A DNA stretch of 60,811 bases, from positions 1 to 60,811 of the forward strand of contig JAKAWH010000005.1 in assembly GCA_021817065.1 (NCBI GenBank), written 5' to 3'. Positions within the stretch are counted from its first letter, which is position 1. The number at the start of each line of letters is the position of its first letter. Positions 44,171-53,452 of this stretch are shown piece after piece. The notes under the pieces are model-generated. The model ran no database searches and was not told the origin of the DNA. It worked only from the letters and a program-made list of their open reading frames with translations. The position numbers and the translations under genes are program-made. Origin of the DNA: Actinomycetes bacterium (GTDB lineage Bacteria > Actinomycetota > Acidimicrobiia > Acidimicrobiales > JAKAVM01).

Positions 44171-45301
44171 TCAATGAAAAGGGGACGGGATCGGCTTGAC
44201 GATATCCAGGTAGACCAAAGACCCTCCAAGCAGGACCAGAACAGCGACGGTCGCGTAGGCCAACGGGAGAAGCTTCGCATAGTCCGCCCGGTACGGGTAG
44301 CGCTGCAGGCCTGTTCTGATCCTCTCGTACACGGCCAACGCCACGTGCCCGCCGTCGAGGACCGGAATGGGGAACATATTGAAGATACCGATGAAGATGT
44401 TGAGCATCACGAAAATGAGGAGTACCTCTCCCACCCCCGCCTGGGCGGCTTGAGCGGCGATCCGGGTGGCGCCGATGATCGACATGGGTCGGTTCTGGTT
44501 AATCTGGGAGTTCGCCGGCACTGACGCGTTGGTGAGGACTTGCCAGGCATCGGAGAACTCGGTTCCAAGCGAGGTGGACGCGGTGGACACATAGGTGCCG
44601 ATCCAGCCGAATGAACGGGGCACTGCCACCGCAGGGTTCACCGTGGCGAAGGCGCCGATCGGCTCGATCGATATGCCGATCCGTGCGGAGCCCGGGTGCC
44701 CGCGGGGCACGACGGTGACTGCGACCGAGTGGCCATGACGGAGAAGGGTGAGGTCGACCGGCTGGCCCGGACGGGAGCCGATGAGCGAGGCGAGCTGATC
44801 CGTCGAGGTGATCCTGCGGCCGCCGGCTGTCTCGATGACGTCGCCCCGCTCCACTCCCGCACTCCGAGCGGGGTCGGCGCCTCCCGGCAGCGCGCTGAAT
44901 CCCGACACGGTCACCCGTTGCCCGGTCGGCATCCCCACGAAGGAAAAGAGCGCCCACAACATCACAAAGGCAAGCAGGAAATGCACTGCTGAGCCAGCCG
45001 AAACCACTGCCACCTTTCGGGGAAAGGAAGACTGCCGGTACGTGCGCGCTTCGTCCGTTCCGTCGACTTCCTCCAAGTTCGACATGCCCGGAATCTTGAC
45101 GAACCCGCCGGCCGGGATCGCCCGTATTCCGTATTCGGTCTCGCCGATCACGGTGGACCAGATCCGGGGGCCGAATCCCACGAAGTACTGGGTGACCTTC
45201 ATCCCACACGCCTTGGCGACCAATAGGTGGCCCAATTCGTGGAGCATGATGGTGAGAGCCAACCCCGCGATAACGATCACGAGGGACACGGTCGAGTTCA
45301 C
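44171..45301 (-). CDS. rseP: Site-2 metalloprotease RseP/RasP (M50 family)
   Basis: Intramembrane zinc protease of 376 residues that cleaves anti-sigma factors and signal-peptide remnants. The zinc motif HELGH is at residues 21-25 in the first helix. GFGPRIWSTVIGETEYGIRA and IPAGGFVKIPGM follow, then a PDZ domain (about 120-215, SAGVERGDVIETAGGRRITS), and the third zinc ligand motif NMFPIPVLDGGHVAL. GTG 45301 overlaps the dxr stop as GTGA. Gene order dxr-rseP-ispG is widely conserved. Confidence 0.94.
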   Translation of the reverse strand: MNSTVSLVIVIAGLALTIMLHELGHLLVAKACGMKVTQYFVGFGPRIWSTVIGETEYGIRAIPAGGFVKIPGMSNLEEVDGTDEARTYRQSSFPRKVAVVSAGSAVHFLLAFVMLWALFSFVGMPTGQRVTVSGFSALPGGADPARSAGVERGDVIETAGGRRITSTDQLASLIGSRPGQPVDLTLLRHGHSVAVTVVPRGHPGSARIGISIEPIGAFATVNPAVAVPRSFGWIGTYVSTASTSLGTEFSDAWQVLTNASVPANSQINQNRPMSIIGATRIAAQAAQAGVGEVLLIFVMLNIFIGIFNMFPIPVLDGGHVALAVYERIRTGLQRYPYRADYAKLLPLAYATVAVLVLLGGSLVYLDIVKPIPSPFH

Positions 45302-46488
45302 CCGCTTGCCACTTTCACGCCAGTCCTCCCCCCGGCGACGATCGCGGTCGCCCGGCTTCGAGCTTCCCCGTCGGCGTCGATCACCTCTTCCGCCGTGGTG
45401 GCATCCTGGCTGGAGCATGCCGAAAGCACATCCTCGACCACGGTGGCGATCTGCCGCCAGGCGATCCGTCCCTCCAAGAATGCAGCTACCGCCACTTCGT
45501 TGGCAGCATTGAGCCAGGCAGGTGCGATACCGCCCATCCGCCCTGCCTGGAAGGCGAGTGCCAGGCACCGGAAGGTGTCGGGACGGGGCTCCTCGAAGTC
45601 CAGTTGAGCGAGAGACTTCCAGTCGATCGCTCCATAGGCGATCGGAAGCCTGTCTGGCCACGACAAGCAATACCCGATCGGCAGTCGCATGTCCGGATTC
45701 GACAGTTGGGCAACGATCGCTCCATCGACGAATTCCACCATCGAGTGGATGACCGACTGGGGATGGACCACGACCTCGATCTGGTCGAAAGGAGTCCCGA
45801 AGAGCTCGTGGGCCTCCAAGACCTCGAGGCCCTTGTTCATCAGGGTCGACGAGTCGACGGTGATCTTGGGCCCCATATCCCAGGTGGGATGGGCGAGGGC
45901 ATCGGAGCAGGTGACCGAGGCAAGCTCATCCTCGCTGCGGCCCCGGAAGGGCCCACCAGACGCGGTGAGGACAAGCTTGGCCACCTCACTGGGATCCCGC
46001 CCCGCCCGTAGACACTGATGGATTGCGCAGTGCTCCGAGTCGACCGGGAGGATCTCGGCCCCCGGGGTTGACCGCACCCGCTGGACTACTGGTGCGCCGG
46101 CCACCAGGGATTCCTTGTTCGCGAGCGCCAGCCGCACTCCGGAGGAAAGCGCCGCCACGGTGACGGGCAGGCCGGCAAAACCCACCACCGCATTGAGTAC
46201 GACATCGACACCGGATGCGATCTCGACCAGCGAACCGGGACCAGCGAGCAGCTCGACGCCTTGCGGGAGACGCTCCTGAAGTTCACGCGCACGGGACGGG
46301 TCTCCGAGAGCTACTCTGCGTGGTCGCATCTGGCGGGCCTGCTCGGCCAGGAGGTCGACCGACCGGAACGCACCGATGGCGTCAAGCTGGAATCTCCCAG
46401 GTTCGGCCGTAGCAGCTGCTTGAAGAACCTGAATGGCCTGGGTCCCGATCGAACCGGTGGACCCGACGACGCTTACGGTGGTGGTCAC
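45298..46488 (-). CDS. dxr: 1-deoxy-D-xylulose 5-phosphate reductoisomerase
   Basis: First committed MEP-pathway enzyme, NADPH-dependent, 396 residues. Motifs: VSVVGSTGSIGTQAIQVL, ALANKESLVAGAPVV, LPVDSEHCAIHQCL, LTASGGPFRG, HPTWDMGPKITVDSSTLMNK, and NAANEVAVAAFLEGRI. Metal-binding Asp/Glu positions are in place. ATG start at 46488, 75 bases from the cdsA stop. Confidence 0.96.
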   Translation of the reverse strand: MTTTVSVVGSTGSIGTQAIQVLQAAATAEPGRFQLDAIGAFRSVDLLAEQARQMRPRRVALGDPSRARELQERLPQGVELLAGPGSLVEIASGVDVVLNAVVGFAGLPVTVAALSSGVRLALANKESLVAGAPVVQRVRSTPGAEILPVDSEHCAIHQCLRAGRDPSEVAKLVLTASGGPFRGRSEDELASVTCSDALAHPTWDMGPKITVDSSTLMNKGLEVLEAHELFGTPFDQIEVVVHPQSVIHSMVEFVDGAIVAQLSNPDMRLPIGYCLSWPDRLPIAYGAIDWKSLAQLDFEEPRPDTFRCLALAFQAGRMGGIAPAWLNAANEVAVAAFLEGRIAWRQIATVVEDVLSACSSQDATTAEEVIDADGEARSRATAIVAGGRTGVKVASG

Positions 46489-46563
46489 CGTCCCCCACCC
46501 CCTGACCGCATCTGGCCAGTGAGGTCGCCTTCTCTCACAGGCGGTTCACTCCGGTGGACAAAC

Positions 46564-48144
46564 TCACGAGATGTTCAGCATCCTCGCAAGGAAATACACC
46601 GCGGGCATCACGAACAGCATGGCATCGATCCGGTCGAGAACCCCGCCATGCCCCGGCAGCGCCGCACCCATGTCCTTGATTCCCACGTCGCGCTTGATCA
46701 TCGACTGGCACAGATCGCCCAGGGGAGCTGCCACCGCGACCACGACTCCCAATGCAAGAGCCCGCTTGATCGACCACGGGTGAAGATGGCTGATAAATAT
46801 CGTCGAAACCAGGATCGCCGATACCATGCCTCCGCCAAGACCCTCCCAGGTCTTGTTGGGACTGATCCGGGGAGCAAGGGGGTGCGAGCCCATCTTCGCC
46901 CCGATCGCGTAGGCGGCGACATCATAGGCGACCGTTGCGACGATGGCTCCGAATAGGAGCGCAACCCCGTGCCGCTGCGGATGGATCGCCGGACTGAGGA
47001 GTAGAGCGGCAAACGAGCCCAGGAAACTTACCCACATGAACCCGAGGAGGGTGACAGCGGCTCCGCTCGCAGGACGGTCGCCGTCGACTCCCCAGAGATA
47101 CCAGAGCAGCGTGAGCACCACTACGATGGCCACAACCACGGTGACTGCCGCCTCCCCCTTCTCGTACGCGGCCACCATGAGGCACACCGTGCCGACCAGG
47201 CCCAGCAGGCTGGCGGGTTGGTATCCGGCCCTTCTCATAACCGCGAAGTACTCGGCTATGGCGAGGGTAACCGCCAAGGTGGCAACGAGGAGCGCCGAAG
47301 CCGATCCGAAGAGGAAGAGGATCACTATCACTGCACCGATGGCAAGCCCGACCGCGATGGCGACCCCGACGTTCCGGTCGCCCCGGCGACGATGCTCGGT
47401 GCGCGGCGGGGATCCTGCCCCTAGAGAAGGGCCGGGGCCCGGAGCAGCCGTGGAAGTCGATCCGATCCTGACGGTCCGGCGCTCCCCCATGACGCTCCCC
47501 ACACCCGGAAGACCCGGCAGCGGGCCGGAGTCGGGATCCTCGTCCACTACAGGAGTGCGGTCTGCGGCAGTTGCCCGCGAGAATGCGAAGCCGTCGTCTG
47601 CGTGGTCGAAAGCGCCCTGCCCCCACGCCCCTGGCCCTTCCGCGTTCGCGTCGCCGCCCGGTGCTTCTCCGAACGTTCCCGACCTCAAGATGGGTGCACC
47701 GGTGTCGCCGATGTCCTCGAACGAGAAAAGAGCCTGCGGGGACGGAACCGACTCCTCAAGAGCACCCTCGTCGCCGCTATCAGCGGCGAGCATCGAGTGG
47801 TCGAAATCATCATCCTGCCATCCGGTCTTGTCGTCGCTCCAGACCGGACCGGAAACGCTGGCGAACCCCTCGGGGTCGGGAGAACGCAGGACCGATGGAA
47901 CCTCTCCGGTAGCCGGCTCGGTCCAATGGGGCATCGGGAAATCCGTCGCCGGACCGATCGGCTCCTCGGCTTCGACACCGTTCTCGCCGCTCGCCATACC
48001 GCCCACCAGGGAGCCCGCCTCGGTGGCACCGATGATCCGGACGCCTTCTGTCGGCCGGCTCTCTTCCTCGACCGGCTCGAGGGACCCGGCAATCTCCGGG
48101 TCCGGAACTGGTGTTTCGTTGGTCTGGTCGTAAGAGTCCATCAT
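46564..48144 (-). CDS. cdsA: Phosphatidate cytidylyltransferase CdsA with a long acidic N-terminal extension
   Basis: Membrane enzyme making CDP-diacylglycerol, 526 residues. The C-terminal half is the normal enzyme: multiple helices, ISPNKTWEGLGGGM, and the signature SMIKRDVGIKDMGAALPGHG followed by GVLDRIDAML. The first 255 or so residues are an acidic, Gly/Ser/Pro-rich region without recognisable fold, roughly doubling the family length; it should lie in the cytoplasm. Two ATG codons in a row begin the frame at 48144. It lies 29 bases after frr. Confidence 0.92.
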   Translation of the reverse strand: MMDSYDQTNETPVPDPEIAGSLEPVEEESRPTEGVRIIGATEAGSLVGGMASGENGVEAEEPIGPATDFPMPHWTEPATGEVPSVLRSPDPEGFASVSGPVWSDDKTGWQDDDFDHSMLAADSGDEGALEESVPSPQALFSFEDIGDTGAPILRSGTFGEAPGGDANAEGPGAWGQGAFDHADDGFAFSRATAADRTPVVDEDPDSGPLPGLPGVGSVMGERRTVRIGSTSTAAPGPGPSLGAGSPPRTEHRRRGDRNVGVAIAVGLAIGAVIVILFLFGSASALLVATLAVTLAIAEYFAVMRRAGYQPASLLGLVGTVCLMVAAYEKGEAAVTVVVAIVVVLTLLWYLWGVDGDRPASGAAVTLLGFMWVSFLGSFAALLLSPAIHPQRHGVALLFGAIVATVAYDVAAYAIGAKMGSHPLAPRISPNKTWEGLGGGMVSAILVSTIFISHLHPWSIKRALALGVVVAVAAPLGDLCQSMIKRDVGIKDMGAALPGHGGVLDRIDAMLFVMPAVYFLARMLNIS

Positions 48145-48173
48145 CTTCTCCGGGGACCGGGGCTCGGGTCGCC

Positions 48174-48746
48174 TCAGACCTCGAGCAGTTCCTGCTCCTT
48201 ATGGGCGAGCGCCTTGTCCACTTCGGCGACGCGTTCGTGGGTGAGCTTCTCCAGTTCCTTCTCGGCCCTGTCGAGCTCGTCCGAGGAAATCTCCCCGCCC
48301 TTTTCCAAGTCCTTGAGGTCGTCTCGCGCCTGCCGCCTGACATTGCGGACCGCCACCCGGCCTTCTTCCGCCCGGTGGCGCACGATCTTGACCAGCTCAC
48401 GGCGTCGCTCCTCGTTCAGCGGTGGAAAAGCCAGGCGGATAACCGTCCCGTCATTGGAAGGAGTGATACCGATCTCCGACTTCTCCAGTGCCCGTTCGAT
48501 CGCCTTGATGGATCCCTTGTCGTAGGGCGTGATCACGAGCAAGCGGGCATCGGGCACGCTGAAACCAGCCAATTGCTGAAGTGGAACCTCGTATCCCGAG
48601 TAGTCCACCTTCAGCTTGGCCACCAGGACCGGTGACGCGCGCCCGGTGCGGATCTCGGAAAAGCTCTCCTCGGTATGGGAGACCGCCTTGGACATCCGCT
48701 CGCCGGCTTCATCGAGAGCCAGTGCCACCAATTCGGCATCGCTCAT
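48174..48746 (-). CDS. frr: Ribosome recycling factor
   Basis: Dissociates post-termination ribosomes with EF-G. The 190-residue protein is slightly longer than the usual 185. Motifs: HTEESFSEIRTGRASPVLVA, YEVPLQQLAGFSVPDARLLV, IGITPSNDGTVIRLAFPPLN, EERRRELVKIVRHRAEEGRV. ATG 48746 overlaps the pyrH stop as ATGA, the standard order. Confidence 0.96.
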   Translation of the reverse strand: MSDAELVALALDEAGERMSKAVSHTEESFSEIRTGRASPVLVAKLKVDYSGYEVPLQQLAGFSVPDARLLVITPYDKGSIKAIERALEKSEIGITPSNDGTVIRLAFPPLNEERRRELVKIVRHRAEEGRVAVRNVRRQARDDLKDLEKGGEISSDELDRAEKELEKLTHERVAEVDKALAHKEQELLEV

Positions 48747-49540
48747 CGGATCAGCGTCCCTATCGAACCGGTCGAAATAGCGCTCAGAATGTTGCCCTCC
48801 ACCATCAGATCGAAAACGAGGATGGGAAGGTTGTTGTCCTTGCAGAAGGTGATGGCAGTCATGTCCATCGCCCGCAGGTCCTTCATCACGACCTCGGAGA
48901 AACTCAGCTCGTCGAAGCGGGTCGCGTCCGGATCGAGACGGGGATCAGCCGAATAGACGCCGTCAACGCCCGAATGGGTTCCCTTGAGGAGGACCTCCGC
49001 CTCGATCTCGGCTGCCCGGAGTGCGGCTGAGGTGTCGGTCGTGAAGTACGGGTTGCCCATGCCTGCAGCGAAGATGACCACCCTGCCCTTCTCCAAGTGG
49101 CGGATGGCGCGGCGGCGGATGTAGGGCTCCGCGATCTCGGCCATGGCGATCGCGGTGAGCACCCTGGTGGGCTGCCCGTGCCGCTCGATAGCATCCTGGA
49201 GAGCAAGAGAGTTGATTACCGTCGCCAGCATCCCCATGTAGTCCGAGGTGGCCCTGTCCATGCCAGCACCCACCCCGATGGTTCCGCGCCAGATGTTCCC
49301 TCCCCCGACTACGATGGCGAGCTCCGACCCGAAGCGTTCGCGGGCGACCGTCACTTCTTGGGCGATCCGCTCGACGGTGTCTCCCGAAATGGCTTCCGAG
49401 GACGTGGTAACGCCCAGGGCTTCGCCCGACATCTTGAGCACTACCCGCCGCCACCGTGGTTTAACCGGGCCGAGTGCGTCGAGCAACTCCTCGCCGGCCA
49501 CGGCCGGCGATCCGGACGCTGCTGCCACCGGTTGAGCCAT
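48743..49540 (-). CDS. pyrH: UMP kinase
   Basis: Hexameric amino-acid-kinase-fold UMP kinase of 265 residues. Motifs: RVVLKMSGEALGV, IVVGGGNIWRG, MDRATSDYMGMLATVINSLA, FAAGMGNPYFTTDTSAALRA, LLKGTHSGVDGVYSADPR. About 25 extra residues precede the family N-terminus. ATG 49540 (MAQPVAAASG) is chosen because longer frames enter tsf. It is 7 bases after tsf. Confidence 0.95.
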   Translation of the reverse strand: MAQPVAAASGSPAVAGEELLDALGPVKPRWRRVVLKMSGEALGVTTSSEAISGDTVERIAQEVTVARERFGSELAIVVGGGNIWRGTIGVGAGMDRATSDYMGMLATVINSLALQDAIERHGQPTRVLTAIAMAEIAEPYIRRRAIRHLEKGRVVIFAAGMGNPYFTTDTSAALRAAEIEAEVLLKGTHSGVDGVYSADPRLDPDATRFDELSFSEVVMKDLRAMDMTAITFCKDNNLPILVFDLMVEGNILSAISTGSIGTLIR

Positions 49541-49547
49541 CGAACGG

Positions 49548-50345
49548 TCAGGTTCCGACGATGACCTGGGCAAACCGCACGATCCGCGCTGAGCCCACCA
49601 AAGAGCCGATGTTCTGCTTCTCGTCCTTGACATACGGTTGCTCCAGCAGGCAGTGCTCCTTGTACCAGCCGGACAGCCTCCCCTCGACGATCTTCGGAAG
49701 AGCTGCTTCAGGTTTGCCCTCGTTGCGACTCAAGTTCTCCAGGGTGGCCCGCTCCTCGGCGATCACCTCGGCGGGGACCTCCTCCCGGCACAGGTAGTCG
49801 GGCCGGGCGAAGGCGACATGCACAGCGATGTCGTGAGCGAGTTCGTCGGTGCCTCCCTCCATCTCCACAAGGACCCCGTTGACCCCCCTCTCGTTCTGGA
49901 CGTGGAGGTAGTCACCGATGACATGTCCCGGCTCGGCACCGAATCTGCTCACCCTGCCCAACTGGATGTTCTCCTTGAGGGTCACGGCAAGGTCATCGAT
50001 CTGATCTTTGAAGCTCTCGAGCGCCGTCTCACCCCCCGAGGCAACCGCTTCAGCCAGGTCTCCCACCAGGTTCACGAAACCTTCCGACTTGGCTACGAAG
50101 TCTGTTTCGCACTTCAGCTCGACGACTGCAGCTGAACCGTCCACCTTGCACAGAGCGACCGCACCCTGGCTCGCCTCCCGATCTATGCGCTTGGCCACGC
50201 CGGCAAGGCCGCGTTCCCTAAGCCACTTAGCAGCATCGTCCCTGTCGCCCTTGGTGGCCTCCAGAGCCTTCTTGGCGTCCATCATCCCCGCTCCGGTCGC
50301 TTGGCGCAGAGCTTGGACGTCCTTTGCAGTGAAATCCATCGTCAC
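49548..50345 (-). CDS. tsf: Elongation factor Ts
   Basis: Guanine-nucleotide exchange factor for EF-Tu, up to 265 residues. The N-terminal UBA-like domain reads [20 protein letters not shown], and the core [24 protein letters not shown] and [19 protein letters not shown] 50345 overlaps the rpsB stop as GTGA; ATG 50339 (MDFTAKDV) is an alternative that matches family N-termini better. Confidence 0.96.
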   Translation of the reverse strand: MTMDFTAKDVQALRQATGAGMMDAKKALEATKGDRDDAAKWLRERGLAGVAKRIDREASQGAVALCKVDGSAAVVELKCETDFVAKSEGFVNLVGDLAEAVASGGETALESFKDQIDDLAVTLKENIQLGRVSRFGAEPGHVIGDYLHVQNERGVNGVLVEMEGGTDELAHDIAVHVAFARPDYLCREEVPAEVIAEERATLENLSRNEGKPEAALPKIVEGRLSGWYKEHCLLEQPYVKDEKQNIGSLVGSARIVRFAQVIVGT

Positions 50346-51361
50346 TCCATCTCCTGAGAATCGGGCAGGCTCCTGACCCCGCCGCCCGGGCCGTCCGCCT
50401 CCACCGTCATGCCGTTGCTAGCAGGAACGTCAAGTGAGCCGCCGGGCGGTGAAAAAGTTCCGGGCGCGGCACCTCCGTCCACGGGCGGCTCCTCGAGGCT
50501 GCTGGGCGAATCGTCCACAGGAGCCGGGCTGCTCGCCGGAGGAGCCTCTCCGATACTCGCCTCACTCGCCTTACTCGCCTTACTCGCCTTACTCGCCTCA
50601 CTCGCCTTACTCGCCTCACTCGCCTTCGAGCCAGCGGCTGCGGCCTCGGCCTCGGCCAACCCCGCGGAAATAGAGGTCGCCATGAACTGGCCTTCGATCA
50701 CCGCGTCGGCGATCACCCGGCAGATGAGGGCCCCTGCTCGAATCGCGTCGTCGTTGCCGGGGATCTTGAAGTCGATGACGTCCGGGTCGCAGTTGGTGTC
50801 CACGATCGCCACCACCGGCAAGCCCAGCTTGTTCGCCTCGGTGACCGCGATGTGCTCCTTCTTGGTGTCGATGACGAAGATGGCATCGGGTAGGCGGGTC
50901 ATGCCCTTGAGTCCACCCAGATTACGATCCAGCTTGTCCAGCTCCCGCCGGTGCATCAGAGCTTCCTTCTTCGGCATCACGTCGAACTGCCCGCCGTCCC
51001 GCATCCTCTCCAGCTCGACCAGCTTGCCGACCCGGGAGGAAATGGTTGTGAAGTTGGTCAGCATTCCGCCAAGCCACCGCTGATTCACGTACGGCATACC
51101 TGTCTTCTCCGCATAGCTGCGGATGGCGTCCTGGGCTTGCTTCTTGGTTCCCACGAAGAGGATCGTGCCTCCGCGGGAGACGGTGTCCCGGACGAACCGG
51201 TATGCATCGTCCAGCAACGACAGGGTCTTCTGCAGGTCGATGATGTAGATGCCATTTCGTTCCCCGAAGATGTACCGGCGCATCTTTGGGTTCCACCGGC
51301 GGGTCTGGTGCCCGAAATGGACCCCCGACTCCAAGAGCTGCTTCATCGTCACGACGGCCAT
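50342..51361 (-). CDS. rpsB: 30S ribosomal protein S2 with a repetitive C-terminal extension
   Basis: Small-subunit protein of 339 residues. The S2 core is complete to about residue 235: [72 protein letters not shown]. The last 105 residues are an extension of low complexity. It starts with eight SKA/SEA triplets and continues as a Pro/Ser/Gly/acidic tail. Extensions in S2 occur in actinobacteria, but a coding microsatellite in a ribosomal protein is unusual. A 210-base upstream gap holds its promoter. Confidence 0.96.
   Translation of the reverse strand: MAVVTMKQLLESGVHFGHQTRRWNPKMRRYIFGERNGIYIIDLQKTLSLLDDAYRFVRDTVSRGGTILFVGTKKQAQDAIRSYAEKTGMPYVNQRWLGGMLTNFTTISSRVGKLVELERMRDGGQFDVMPKKEALMHRRELDKLDRNLGGLKGMTRLPDAIFVIDTKKEHIAVTEANKLGLPVVAIVDTNCDPDVIDFKIPGNDDAIRAGALICRVIADAVIEGQFMATSISAGLAEAEAAAAGSKASEASKASEASKASKASKASEASIGEAPPASSPAPVDDSPSSLEEPPVDGGAAPGTFSPPGGSLDVPASNGMTVEADGPGGGVRSLPDSQEME
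50555..50626 (-). repeat. Eight copies of a 9-bp repeat inside rpsB (SKA/SEA triplets)
   Basis: The plus strand reads ACTCGCCTT or ACTCGCCTC eight times without interruption. Read in the gene direction this gives SKA or SEA, five Lys and three Glu units differing by one base (AAG/GAG). Copy number could change by slippage without frameshift. Confidence 0.95.
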
Positions 51362-51484
51362 GGCCTTGCCTGCTTCCTTCCCATCGGTTGTCAGAGCCCG
51401 CGCCGCCGCGCCCCGAGACGGATGTGCCTGCGTGGGCGACCGTGGGAGACGACGTGAGCTGGTCGTTCACTGCCAGGGACCAAT

Positions 51485-51502
51485 CTGACCACATACGGTC
51501 AG
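51485..51502 (-). promoter_or_regulatory. Hairpin in the rpsB leader
   Basis: CTGACC-N6-GGTCAG is a perfect 6-bp stem between a GATAGAGT -10-like element (near 51521-51528) and the rpsB start. Leader structures bind S2 in other bacteria. Whether this one does is inference. The rest of the gap 51362-51571 shows nothing else. Confidence 0.35.
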
Positions 51503-51571
51503 CGGCCCGGGCACCCTCACTCTATCCTGTCCGCGAAGAGACCGCCTCCCCGGGCTTGGTGGGCCCGCCGA

Positions 51572-52393
51572 TCAATCCGCCCGGACCCGGGCCATGCGGG
51601 AACGGAGCTGGAGGACCGCCTTGGTGTGGATCTGGCACACCCGGCTCTCGGTCACACCCAGAATCTGGCCGATCTCCGCCAGCGTCAGGCCCTCGTAGTA
51701 GTAGAGGGTCAGTACCTTCTTCTCCCTATCGGAAAGGCGGCTCACCGCTTCGGCGAGAATTTGCCGCATCTCTTCCACCTCGTAGGCGGCCATGGGGCCC
51801 GACCCCTTGTCGGGAACTGTGTCGCCGATGGTGGTGACACTTCCCCGGTCGCCACTGCCAGGAAGCACCTCGTCGAGAGCGACCAAGCCGATGAACGAGA
51901 CCTGGCTGAGGATGTCGTGGAGGTCCTTCTCCGAAATGCCCATGTGCTCGGCGATCTCGCCGTCGGTCGGGGATCGCAGCAGTGTCGATTCCAGAGAGGC
52001 AATGGCGTTCTCGACCGCACGAGCCTTGGCACGCACCGAACGGGGCACCCAGTCGATCGCTCGGAGCTCGTCGATGATGGTGCCCTTGATGCGGGTGATC
52101 GCGTAGGTCTCGAATCGGATATTCCGGGACGGATCGAATTTCTCGATGGCATCCATGAGGCCGAACATCCCGTAACTGACCAGGTCGGCCTGCTCGATGT
52201 TGCGGGGAAGGCCGGTGGACACCCGGCCTGCGACATGCTTGACCAACGGGGCGTAGAAGACGATCAGCTTGTCACGGATGCTCCGGTCACCCGTCGACTT
52301 GTACTGTGCCCACAGGTCCTTGACCACGGTGTCCTCGCCGTTGCCAACCTCCACATGGTCATGTCCCGGCCCGTCTCGGCCGTACTCGCCCAT
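51572..52393 (-). CDS. RNA polymerase sigma factor, FliA/WhiG family
   Basis: Sigma-70 family regulator of 273 residues. Region 2 is LIVFYAPLVKHVAGRVSTGL, DLVSYGMFGLMDAIEKFDPS and FETYAITRIKGTIIDELRAI; region 3 is SLESTLLRSPTDGEIAEHMG; region 4 is YYEGLTLAEIGQILGVTESR then VCQIHTKAVLQLR. ATG 52393 is preferred because AGGTGG lies 8 bases upstream; GTG 52405 also fits. In Streptomyces the homolog at the same rpsB locus is whiG, controlling sporulation. No anti-sigma (RsiG) gene is seen here. The regulon is unknown, although RsiG-type control by c-di-GMP in Streptomyces makes the nearby PilZ genes of interest. Confidence 0.92.
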   Translation of the reverse strand: MGEYGRDGPGHDHVEVGNGEDTVVKDLWAQYKSTGDRSIRDKLIVFYAPLVKHVAGRVSTGLPRNIEQADLVSYGMFGLMDAIEKFDPSRNIRFETYAITRIKGTIIDELRAIDWVPRSVRAKARAVENAIASLESTLLRSPTDGEIAEHMGISEKDLHDILSQVSFIGLVALDEVLPGSGDRGSVTTIGDTVPDKGSGPMAAYEVEEMRQILAEAVSRLSDREKKVLTLYYYEGLTLAEIGQILGVTESRVCQIHTKAVLQLRSRMARVRAD

Positions 52394-52557
52394 CGTATTC
52401 ACCACCTGTCACCGTACTCGCGACTCGGCGTGCTGGAGAGCATGGCGAGGCTGGGCAGCCACCCGGCGAAGGCACGTACCTACTCGGCACCCTCAAAACG
52501 CCGTCAAGGCTCGCCGTTCGCCGGAAGAGGTAAATCCCCAGCTCCCGGCTCCCCTCC

Positions 52558-53436
52558 TCACCTGGCGCGAGGGTGGGTGTCGGAATACACCGCGCGGAGC
52601 CGTTCCTTGGAGACGTGGGTGTACACCTGGGTGGTACGGAGGTTGGCGTGGCCCAAGAGCTCCTGGACCGCCCGAAGGTCCGCCCCCCCATCGAGAAGGT
52701 GGGTGGCGAAGGTGTGGCGCAGCGCATGGGGATGGGTCGGATGGAGCGACCGCCGATCGAGGATCCTGCGAACGTCGCGGGGGGTGAGACGATTCCCCCG
52801 CCCATTGAAGAAGAGCCACTCCCCTTCACCGCGAACCTGCGGGCGTCCCTCCTTCGCCCATCGGCGAACCGATTCCAGGCAGAGCCGGTTTACCGGGACG
52901 GTGCGCTGCTTGGAGCCCTTTCCCCAGACGGTCACCGTACAGGCTCGCACGTCCACATCCGCCACGGTGAGGCCACAGAGCTCGGCCACTCGAAGTCCTC
53001 CCCCGTAGAGAAGCTCGACAACTGCCTGGTCGCGCAGGTCCCTGGCGGCATCCACCCCGGAAGCCGCTCGAGCCGGTGGATCGTCAAGGAGCACCCGCAC
53101 CTCCTCGTCCGACAGGACGCGAGGTAGCCGCCCTTCTCCGGCCGGCGCACACAGCCCCTGGGAGGGATCGACGCCAATGTGGCCACGATGGGACAGCCAA
53201 CCGAAATAGCGCCGAAGCGCCGCCGCCTTTCGGGAGATGGTGCGCCGCGACATTCCCCGGGTGCCTAGATATGCCAGGTACCGTCGCAGGTCCATCCTGC
53301 CGACCTCCCCCGGTCCCGCCTTCCCCAGGCGCTCCGCCCAGGCGGCGAACGCGCGGACATCGTCCCGGTAGGCGGTAACCGTCGCAGGAGCCCGCGAGGT
53401 CAAGGACGCGCAGAAAGGCTCGATCGACCAAGCCAC
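52558..53436 (-). CDS. xerC: Tyrosine recombinase XerC
   Basis: Resolves chromosome dimers at dif together with XerD. The 292-residue protein has an N-terminal SAM-like DNA-binding domain (about 1-95) and a catalytic domain with the full set: Arg149 (GGLRVAEL), Lys173 (GKGSKQRTVP), His237 and Arg240 (HALRHTFATHLLDGG), His263 (LGHANLRTTQ) and nucleophile Tyr272. GTG 53436 is preceded by TACGCT at 7 bases, so it may be leaderless. XerD-type proteins look similar; the whiG-rpsB context favours XerC. dprA, often between xerC and the sigma gene, is missing. Confidence 0.9.
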   Translation of the reverse strand: MAWSIEPFCASLTSRAPATVTAYRDDVRAFAAWAERLGKAGPGEVGRMDLRRYLAYLGTRGMSRRTISRKAAALRRYFGWLSHRGHIGVDPSQGLCAPAGEGRLPRVLSDEEVRVLLDDPPARAASGVDAARDLRDQAVVELLYGGGLRVAELCGLTVADVDVRACTVTVWGKGSKQRTVPVNRLCLESVRRWAKEGRPQVRGEGEWLFFNGRGNRLTPRDVRRILDRRSLHPTHPHALRHTFATHLLDGGADLRAVQELLGHANLRTTQVYTHVSKERLRAVYSDTHPRAR

Positions 53437-53452
53437 TGTTTGCAGCGTACTT

